From NCBI GenBank assembly GCA_934255105.1, contig CAKQNH010000269.1, forward strand, positions 1 through 6,618: a DNA stretch of 6,618 bases, given 5' to 3'. The first letter of the stretch is position 1. Each line of letters opens with the position of its first letter. Under the pieces are notes generated by a model that did no database searches, was not told the origin of the DNA, and saw nothing but the letters and a program-made list of their open reading frames with translations. Shown piece by piece: positions 1 through 5,314 of the stretch. The stretch is from an uncultured Pirellulaceae bacterium (lineage in GTDB: Bacteria; Planctomycetota; Planctomycetia; Pirellulales; Pirellulaceae). Position numbers and translations under genes: made by a program.

Positions 1-1279
1 CTGGAAACGTGGAAGGCGTGGCATCTGTCTTGGAATTCCATTGAACCGAAGTGCCCATCACCAGTTCGTCCGCGACGTCAGGAGCTAGATGTTCTTGAGT
101 CTCCTCTTTGGACTCACGCCCCTGGCGAAATTCAGCCTTGGCCAGCATGCCAAGGTTCCCATCGCCAGTGCAATCCGCGAACAAGTGGCCGCTGAATCGA
201 AGTCGCTTGCCCGTGCGAATGTCTTGCCCAATCACCGCTGTTATACGCTGGCCGTCCATCTCTACTTGATTTACATGCGTGTAAAGGAACAGGCTTATAT
301 TCTTTTCAGCCAACACGGCTTCCAGCTTCTTATCATCTTCGTAATTCGACTTGGGACCGGCATTGTGTTCTCGTTTTTCCGGATGCTGCTTGACAATATC
401 CAAGATGGCATCGCTGCGCGGCCAATCGGGGTGCCGCTCCGCATCCCAGATGGTCCAATGTCCGACGGGGCTAATTTCATCGACCAAGTTGCCCAGATTC
501 GGATAGGGTTTCTGGCGAATCAGTCCCGACAAGCCGACTCGCACTTCCGAACTGTTGTTGCCACCCAGCAAGGGTCGATTCTGAATCAGAGCAACGCGAC
601 AATCAGCGCGGGCTGCGCTAATTGCTGAACATATGCCCGCAATTCCTCCACCAACAACAACTAGGTCGTAATCACCGCCATCTGCGGGCGAGTCCGAATG
701 GCCGGGCAGTTGACGACGAAAAGACAACATTTCTGGAAGGTCGTTGGGCGGTACAAGCGTCTGGTCTGTGGTGAATAAGATGGCGTCACATCGACCGTTG
801 AACCCAGTCAAATCTCGCAGCGCTAGGGTGCTACTCGTTTCAGCGATCTTAACCTTGCCGCCATTCTGCCAATGCCAATCACTCCCTTCCGTTCCAAACA
901 CGGTGTCGAGTGCTCGACCGTCGATAAGCACTTGAAACTTTCCAGGGAATCCTTGAGCACGCATGGTGGGTTGCGTGTCAGGGCTCTTCCATGGCCCAGC
1001 CCAATCCCGCGTCCGAACCCACACTTGATATTCACCCGGCATATTAAACTGAACATTGGTAACCGCGTCGTTCAATGGCACCCCCAAACCATGCGCCATC
1101 AGGTACGGCGATCCCATTTGATCCATGGATTGCTGGTCGATGACCCACCCGCCACGATCTGCAAAGCTCTCCGCTTCGACCAAGATTGTCTCGCCAAGCA
1201 AGTTCGAAGTGCTTCCCCACCACGCTAGTAACATGAGCGTCAAAGTTTGTGCTTTAAGGCAAATAGAATTTTTCGTCAT
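1..1279 (-). CDS. Exported FAD-dependent oxidoreductase with N-terminal carbohydrate-binding-like domain (3' end missing)
   Basis: The reading frame is open from an ATG at 1279 to the left edge, giving 426 residues; the C-terminus lies outside. Residues 1-29 look like a Sec signal peptide: K3 and K9, then a hydrophobic run through W20-W21, with small residues near S25 and G29. Residues 30-170 form a beta-rich region with VWVRTRDW (86-93), WHWQNGG (135-141) and DLTGFNGRCDAI (156-167). It resembles the CBM/galactose-binding-like domain that often precedes this enzyme type. The FAD-binding Rossmann fold starts near 204 with VVVGGGIAG (207-215), followed by LLGGNNSSE (237-245) and the distal DCTGDG motif (369-374). 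These match the FAD_oxidored family (PF12831), some members of which are labelled xanthan-lyase-like. The substrate is unknown; periplasmic or surface oxidation of a sugar-like compound is an inference. No other in-frame ATG precedes 1279, and only a weak purine stretch (GGAACGAG) lies upstream. It is the last gene of the cluster, 150 bases after the PLP enzyme, and may be a separate unit. Confidence 0.85.
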   Translation of the reverse strand, partial: MTKNSICLKAQTLTLMLLAWWGSTSNLLGETILVEAESFADRGGWVIDQQSMDQMGSPYLMAHGLGVPLNDAVTNVQFNMPGEYQVWVRTRDWAGPWKSPDTQPTMRAQGFPGKFQVLIDGRALDTVFGTEGSDWHWQNGGKVKIAETSSTLALRDLTGFNGRCDAILFTTDQTLVPPNDLPEMLSFRRQLPGHSDSPADGGDYDLVVVGGGIAGICSAISAARADCRVALIQNRPLLGGNNSSEVRVGLSGLIRQKPYPNLGNLVDEISPVGHWTIWDAERHPDWPRSDAILDIVKQHPEKREHNAGPKSNYEDDKKLEAVLAEKNISLFLYTHVNQVEMDGQRITAVIGQDIRTGKRLRFSGHLFADCTGDGNLGMLAKAEFRQGRESKEETQEHLAPDVADELVMGTSVQWNSKTDATPSTFP

Positions 1280-1330
1280 GGTTCGGCTCGTTCCAAAAGT
1301 TCTGCTGTCTGGGTTCAACGGCTAGATTCT

Positions 1331-1405
1331 GTTGTAGCTGGAACACGCCGGCTATGCAACTCACCAGCGGGCTCCGACTTGGCCGTGAAGTAGCCAAGCT
1401 ACAGC
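1331..1405. repeat. Possible small palindromic intergenic element bounded by inverted repeats
   Basis: The 150-base gap between the PLP enzyme and the oxidoreductase holds an element whose ends are inverted copies: TGTAGCT at 1333-1339 and AGCTACA at 1397-1403. Pairing extends outward to 1331/1405 with one T-G mismatch. Inside are further self-complementary pieces: CTTGGC (1378-1383) with GCCAAG (1393-1398), GTAGC (1390-1394) with GCTAC (1398-1402), GCTGG (1337-1341) with CCAGC (1364-1368), and the palindrome GCCGGC (1347-1352). Several of these stems exclude one another. The layout fits a REP/MITE-like interspersed repeat or a structured leader. No T-run follows on either strand, so a simple terminator is less likely. 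Copy number in the genome cannot be judged from here. The rest of the gap shows no recognisable site. Confidence 0.35.
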
Positions 1406-1429
1406 GTTGATCTCGCCTTATTTACACTT

Positions 1430-2503
1430 CTACAGGGGTTGAAAAAGATCACTCACATCGACTAGCTCATAGCCATCATGCTGGTTCATGCGTTCAACAG
1501 AGGCGGCGTCTTTGAATCCACTGCCGGAAACAATGCAGACGACAGTCGCCTCGGGATCCAGTTCGCCATTGCGCAATCCGTTCAGTGCTCCCGCTAGTGC
1601 AACAGCCCCGGCTGGCTCACAAAAAATTCCCTCTTCTCGCGCCATTCGTTTTTGAACTTCAAACGTTTCGGCATCAGTTACTGTATATCCGGTGCCTCCC
1701 GATGCGCGGCAAGCAGCGATCACATCGTGACCGTCGAGCACCGATGCAACTTGCAAACCGCTGATCGACGTGGTGCATTGCACGTCGGTGGCTTGATCTC
1801 TGCGATGGCGAAGCGGACTGGCGATTGTGTCGTTTCCCTCCGGTTGAACACAATGCACGGCGGGTCGAGCTGAAGTCTTCAGGAAACCGCGGGCCGTTGC
1901 CAGCGTCAATCCGCCGCCGCCTGCCGGACAAAAGACATGATCGACCGAGCGGTCCAACACATCGATTTGTGCCTGGATTTCAAACGCTATGCTCTCGACC
2001 CCCTGCATCCCCAGCGGACTCAAGCAATAAGCGCTGATCTGCAATTCGCATTCAGGTCCTTTCGCAAGTTGATGCAAGCGATCGAAAACCCGATTGGTAA
2101 TCGCGGCGTCCATTCCAAAGCCACGAACTTTCTGAATTTCTGCTCCATAGGCCATCATCTGCTGCAACTTGGCCAATGGAGCCGATTCGACAACTGCGAT
2201 CTGGCATCGAATGCCCGCTGCAGCACAATATGCGGCTAATGCTGCGCCGGTGTTTCCACTGGATGTCGCCATGCAAGTACTTTTGTTACGCTGCAACATG
2301 TGGCTGACCGCTAAAGCGGCAAAGCGGTCTTTGTACGATCCACTTGGGTTGGTCGATTCGAGCTTGAAGTACAGATGCTTGACTCCTAACGCGGGGCCAA
2401 TCCGCCTAGATCGAACGCATGCCGTCTGTCCTTCGCCAAGTGTCACCTGAAAGCCTGAATCGACGGTGGGCGAATAGCGATCATTCCAATTCCAAACGCT
2501 CAT
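1430..2503 (-). CDS. Threonine synthase-like PLP-dependent enzyme (fold type II)
   Basis: This 357-residue protein has the layout of the threonine synthase/threonine dehydratase family (PALP domain). NPSGSYKDR (52-60) carries the Schiff-base lysine K58, SSGNTG (81-86) is the substrate/PLP loop, GGGG (195-198) is the phosphate-binding glycine loop, CEPAGA (295-300) is the conserved C-terminal motif, and SGSG (326-329) supplies the serine contacting the pyridine nitrogen. The order and spacing are those of short bacterial threonine synthase-like proteins, with none of the C-terminal ACT domain seen in biosynthetic threonine dehydratase. The family performs beta- or gamma-elimination and replacement on hydroxy or phospho amino acids. 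Its place directly after an N-acyl amino acid hydrolase-type gene, with an ATGA stop/start overlap at 2500-2503, suggests that it acts on the deacylated amino acid rather than in threonine biosynthesis (inference). No Shine-Dalgarno is seen, so translation is probably coupled. A true ThrC or a catabolic serine/threonine dehydratase remain alternatives. Confidence 0.85.
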   Translation of the reverse strand: MSVWNWNDRYSPTVDSGFQVTLGEGQTACVRSRRIGPALGVKHLYFKLESTNPSGSYKDRFAALAVSHMLQRNKSTCMATSSGNTGAALAAYCAAAGIRCQIAVVESAPLAKLQQMMAYGAEIQKVRGFGMDAAITNRVFDRLHQLAKGPECELQISAYCLSPLGMQGVESIAFEIQAQIDVLDRSVDHVFCPAGGGGLTLATARGFLKTSARPAVHCVQPEGNDTIASPLRHRRDQATDVQCTTSISGLQVASVLDGHDVIAACRASGGTGYTVTDAETFEVQKRMAREEGIFCEPAGAVALAGALNGLRNGELDPEATVVCIVSGSGFKDAASVERMNQHDGYELVDVSDLFQPL

Positions 2504-3489
2504 TCTGCTGTACCGCTTTCGGCGATCACCGCCACGGCATCGCCTCGATCAATCCTTGGATAATCGCGCATCACCACAACTCGGCCACTCTGCTGCGAAA
2601 AAACTTGATGCCTTGAACGGCTTGTGGCGTCGACGATCTCCGCCAGCAGTTCACCTTTCGCAATGGACTGTCCCAATTCGACAGCCGGTACAAAAAAGCC
2701 GGTTGCTGGCGCGGGGTGAGAAACCTGCATGTGCCCCGCGCCGGGCCTCGCATCCTCGACGACCTCAGGAGCCCCAGACAGTGGTTCCGACAATTCGGGC
2801 AACATTCCCAAATGTCGCATGATATTCAAGCACCCTGCCACCAGCGGATGATCGGGCATCCGCGATTGTGCGGTGCCAGACAAGGCTTCGGCGAGTTCGC
2901 GATGGGCTCCCAAATACTCGACGTATATCGCGGGTACTCCACAATCGCGAGCCAGCGACAACGAGCGTCCTTGCAAGTCAGCAGACGTTCCCCAAACAAA
3001 AGGCAACCCAAACGCCACCGCCATTTTGCGCTGTCGTTCCAGAATGGATTGATCCCGATGCAAGGTGTATCCCGCCAGTGGAAAAACGCACAGTTCGGTA
3101 CCTCCGGTATGCAAATCGACGAAAAAATCGGACTTGCGAATCCGATCGCTCAATGCACAAGCAAGTTGCTCTGTCGGATTGCCGTTAGGCGCTCCTGGGA
3201 AGACGCGAGCAAGATCGATGTTATCAGCACCGCATCGATTGCCTCGTGTGTAGGCTGACTGATTGGCAATCGGAATCAATGTAAGGCTGCCGCTTAGGCT
3301 GCCGAGAAGCTCGGCGTTTGAATCAAATCGATCGATCAATTCCTTCACCGCTAGCATCGGCAGATACTCGTCACCATGTATCCCGGCAGTGATCAGTAGC
3401 TGCGGACCATCGCGGTCACCGGCAAACTCTCGATACTCAAACAGCGAAGGGGTGGCCATGTTCATGTGGCTTTTGCGAAAGTCGTACAC
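2500..3489 (-). CDS. Succinylglutamate desuccinylase/aspartoacylase family zinc hydrolase
   Basis: The protein is 329 residues if the GTG at 3489 is used. It belongs to the AstE/AspA branch of the M14 metallopeptidase fold. GIHGDE (36-41) gives zinc ligands H38 and E41; VDLHTGG (124-130) gives the third ligand H127; IYVEYLG (188-194) contains the expected catalytic glutamate E191. DNIDLARVFPG (89-99) corresponds to the usual DGxNLNRxFPG substrate segment and keeps R95, but has alanine where asparagine is normal. Residues from about 255 form the C-terminal beta domain typical of the family. Such enzymes release an acyl group from an N-acyl amino acid; length and layout are close to DoeB/EutE-type deacetylases of ectoine breakdown. 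No signal peptide is present, so it is cytoplasmic. Start choice is uncertain: GTG 3489, ATG 3465 and ATG 3459 are in frame and none has a clear ribosome site; ATG 3459 would still leave the domain whole. It overlaps the downstream PLP gene by four bases, indicating co-translation. The specific substrate is unknown. Confidence 0.85.
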   Translation of the reverse strand: MYDFRKSHMNMATPSLFEYREFAGDRDGPQLLITAGIHGDEYLPMLAVKELIDRFDSNAELLGSLSGSLTLIPIANQSAYTRGNRCGADNIDLARVFPGAPNGNPTEQLACALSDRIRKSDFFVDLHTGGTELCVFPLAGYTLHRDQSILERQRKMAVAFGLPFVWGTSADLQGRSLSLARDCGVPAIYVEYLGAHRELAEALSGTAQSRMPDHPLVAGCLNIMRHLGMLPELSEPLSGAPEVVEDARPGAGHMQVSHPAPATGFFVPAVELGQSIAKGELLAEIVDATSRSRHQVFSQQSGRVVVMRDYPRIDRGDAVAVIAESGTAE

Positions 3490-3503
3490 GGTGAAGGTGG
3501 GAG

Positions 3504-3542
3504 CTGAGACACCAAAAAGCCATTGTAGAACTATTGTCTCAG
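3504..3542. promoter_or_regulatory. Perfect 8-bp inverted repeat just upstream of the acylase gene
   Basis: CTGAGACA at 3504-3511 is matched by its exact reverse complement TGTCTCAG at 3535-3542, with a 23-base spacer. The near arm ends about 15 bases before the GTG start at 3489. The position fits an operator for a dimeric regulator or a hairpin in the mRNA leader. No convincing -35/-10 pair could be assigned. A chance occurrence is possible for an 8-bp repeat in a 140-base gap, so confidence is low. Confidence 0.25.
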
Positions 3543-3582
3543 TGGCTCGCTGCTGCGGGTTGCTTAGACTCGTTTTAATTCC

Positions 3583-3623
3583 AAAACGCCTGGGGACAAG
3601 CGTTCTACTTTCTAGTCAGGCGT
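3583..3623 (-). terminator. Terminator-like inverted repeats after the SDR gene
   Basis: Reading on the minus strand, ACGCCTG begins six bases after the SDR stop codon (3623-3617) and pairs perfectly with CAGGCGT (3592-3586) across 24 bases, followed by a short T-run in CGTTTTGG. A competing hairpin uses part of the same arm: minus-strand AGAACGC (3606-3600) with GCGTTTT (3589-3583), 7 pairs including one G-U, and a 10-base loop. The two stems cannot form together. The stem is GC-rich but the T-run is only four bases, so this is a weak intrinsic terminator or attenuator at best. If real, it would separate the aldolase-SDR part from the acylase-PLP part. Confidence 0.3.
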
Positions 3624-3629
3624 GAGAGG

Positions 3630-4442
3630 TTACGTTTTCTTGGGTGCTATTTGAGAAACACTGCGCATGTCTTTAAACCGAAATCCGCCATCGACAGGGA
3701 GCACGACGCCGGTGATGTAATCCGCAGCATCGGACACTAAAAACGTCGCTGCTCGACCGATATCTGCCGGTGTCCCAAGCCGACCCCAGGGCAGACCAGC
3801 TCCGCCCGAATCCACGACTTGGTCGGAGAATGTGGCGCGTTCATTCGGTGTATCGATCCAGCCCGGTTCGATGGCGTTGACATTGATGCGGTGCGAGAAC
3901 AACTCCACGGCAATGCACCGCGTGAGTTGATTCAACGCCGCTTTGGCGGCACTGTAAGGCGCACACTCTTCAAACGGCATCTCTGCCACGACGCTGGTAA
4001 TGAACAGAATCTTTCCGCCTCCCCCACGTTCGACGCGATGGCGGGCCATCGCTTGGGCCATGTGAAATCCGGACTTGAACGTTGCGTCGATCACTTTGTC
4101 GAACTCGCTTGCCGAAAAGTCCAGAAAGCTATTTCGTTTCCCGTAGGCTGGATTGCTGATCAAAATATCGATTTCGCCAGCCTGCTGGATCGCAGCCTGC
4201 ATTAACGCTGCGCATCCCTCGGGCGAAAACACGTCGGCTTCCACAGTCCAACATTGACGCCCCAGCGCGCGAACGTCATTGGCAGTCTGCACGAGATCTG
4301 GATTGCCTAGCCGATCATTGAGAATCAGATCGGCACCAGCCTGGGCCAGTTCAATAGCGCAGCCTCGACCGATGCCTTTGGCCGCCCCTGTGACGAGCGC
4401 CCGTTTAGACTCCAGGCGGACGAGTTCAATGGAGGGCGTCAA
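3630..4442 (-). CDS. Short-chain dehydrogenase/reductase (SDR), probably NAD-dependent
   Basis: This 270-residue classical SDR carries TGAAKGIG (18-25) for the dinucleotide, the catalytic serine S150 in ITSVVAE, and YSAAK (163-167) supplying Y163 and K167. EPGWIDTP and the C-terminal PVDGG are also typical. D43 at the end of the second beta strand (LILND) suggests NAD rather than NADP. Two usual motifs are altered: the NNAG position reads SNPAY (96-100), and the helix asparagine of the catalytic tetrad appears to be threonine T121. Both variants occur in some SDR subgroups. The start is a TTG at 4442; an in-frame TGA lies two codons upstream and no ATG or GTG occurs before the Rossmann motif, so TTG is the best choice. 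The start lies inside the last codons of the aldolase gene (17-base overlap), which implies translational coupling. It likely oxidises or reduces a hydroxy/oxo intermediate of the same pathway; the substrate is not deducible. Confidence 0.88.
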   Translation of the reverse strand: MTPSIELVRLESKRALVTGAAKGIGRGCAIELAQAGADLILNDRLGNPDLVQTANDVRALGRQCWTVEADVFSPEGCAALMQAAIQQAGEIDILISNPAYGKRNSFLDFSASEFDKVIDATFKSGFHMAQAMARHRVERGGGGKILFITSVVAEMPFEECAPYSAAKAALNQLTRCIAVELFSHRINVNAIEPGWIDTPNERATFSDQVVDSGGAGLPWGRLGTPADIGRAATFLVSDAADYITGVVLPVDGGFRFKDMRSVSQIAPKKT

Positions 4443-5187
4443 ATTTCAGACCATCTTGTAAAAGGCCGGTGTACCAACCATGGAATTCACTGCTGTTGAC
4501 CAAAAACTGTGCACCTTGGTCCTTTCTTTTCTGCATTTCGCCCGCAGCGACCATCGGGCCGCCAAATGCCTTGTTGTGCTTGCGGCAGGCCGCAGCAATG
4601 ATCTCCCACGCCTCGTCGACCGTCATCTCGCCGCTTTGGCGAAGGCGAAGTCCAAGATCCCCTGGACCGACAAAAATTAAATCGACACCCTCCACAGCCG
4701 CGATGGCGTCCGCATTGTGAACGCCTTGAGGCGTTTCGATTTGCACGCACAGAAACGTTTCACGGTTCGCCCAGGCGACGTATTCATCGGCGTCGTGGAT
4801 ATGGAAATCGGCGTCCAATCCGGCATTGTCAAGTCCGCGGTCTCCCAGCGGGGGAAACTTGACAGCATCCACCAGCATCTTAGCTTTTTCCACTGTCGAC
4901 ACGTGCGGAATCATCAGTCCAGCAGCACCGTCCTCCAGATAGCGGTACAGCCGCGTCTTCTCCAATGTGGGAGGGCGGAGCATAAGGTCGATATCGTACA
5001 GATGTGAGAAGGCGAGCAACGCTTCGACTTCGCGAATCGTCATCGACCTATGTTCCATGTCGACCCAGATGCAATCGTATCCAGCCCGTGCGGCCTGACA
5101 GACATAAGCGGGAATGTAGTGTCCCATGACGCAAGTACGAATCATCTCGCCGCTGCGTATTTTCGCAAGTGTTTTACTTCTTCTCAT
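4426..5187 (-). CDS. HpcH/HpaI family class II aldolase (2-keto-hydroxy acid aldolase)
   Basis: Starting at ATG 5187 the protein has 253 residues. Expected active-site residues are present and fall almost exactly where they do in E. coli HpaI/HpcH, as I recall that numbering: WVDMEH with D43 and H46, R71 in LRPP, D86 in EDGAAG, Q149 and the metal ligand E151 in VQIET, and metal ligand D177 in VGPGDL. The family uses a divalent metal and pyruvate enolate chemistry to split 2-keto-4-hydroxy acids into pyruvate (or a 2-keto acid) and an aldehyde; relatives include 2-keto-3-deoxy-rhamnonate and 2-keto-3-deoxy-glucarate aldolases. In-frame starts exist upstream (ATG 5241, ATG 5262, TTG 5265) and would add 18 to 26 residues rich in P, S and K with no domain character; the match of active-site spacing favours 5187. 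None of these starts has a Shine-Dalgarno sequence. The stop overlaps the SDR start, so the two are probably made together and act in succession. Confidence 0.87.
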   Translation of the reverse strand: MRRSKTLAKIRSGEMIRTCVMGHYIPAYVCQAARAGYDCIWVDMEHRSMTIREVEALLAFSHLYDIDLMLRPPTLEKTRLYRYLEDGAAGLMIPHVSTVEKAKMLVDAVKFPPLGDRGLDNAGLDADFHIHDADEYVAWANRETFLCVQIETPQGVHNADAIAAVEGVDLIFVGPGDLGLRLRQSGEMTVDEAWEIIAAACRKHNKAFGGPMVAAGEMQKRKDQGAQFLVNSSEFHGWYTGLLQDGLKFDALH

Positions 5188-5314
5188 TGATTCAATCGAT
5201 TGGTTAGGAGGCTTGGGACTGGATTTCGGATGATAAAACATATCGCGACTAGTGGGCAGCATCAATCGGGTTCAGCGGTCAATAATTACTGTACGAGTGT
5301 CAGCCAAGCAACGC

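Noticed and set aside
89..628. Forward open frame of 179 codons
   Set aside because: It lies wholly antisense to the FAD oxidoreductase, whose motifs are clear; the forward translation has no recognisable domain.
1334..1354. Hairpin pairing GTAGCTGG with CCGGCTAT
   Set aside because: It needs two G-U pairs that exist only in a forward-strand RNA; on the transcribed minus strand they become A-C mismatches.
2716..3258. Forward open frame of 180 codons
   Set aside because: It is antisense to the acylase with intact zinc-site motifs on the other strand; it has low-complexity composition and no domain signal.
1430..3489. Assigning the acylase and PLP genes as eutE and eutB of hydroxyectoine catabolism
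   Set aside because: Family-level likeness only; the hallmark hydrolase, cyclodeaminase and regulator genes are absent from the window, so gene symbols would be unsupported.
3437..3523. 28-codon minus-strand frame starting ATG at 3523 and overlapping the acylase start out of frame (possible leader peptide)
   Set aside because: No ribosome site, no run of regulatory codons and no conserved feature; a frame this short is expected by chance.
5193..5202. Perfect palindrome CAATCGATTG near the aldolase start
   Set aside because: A 10-base palindrome is expected by chance about once per kilobase; no second copy or promoter context was seen.
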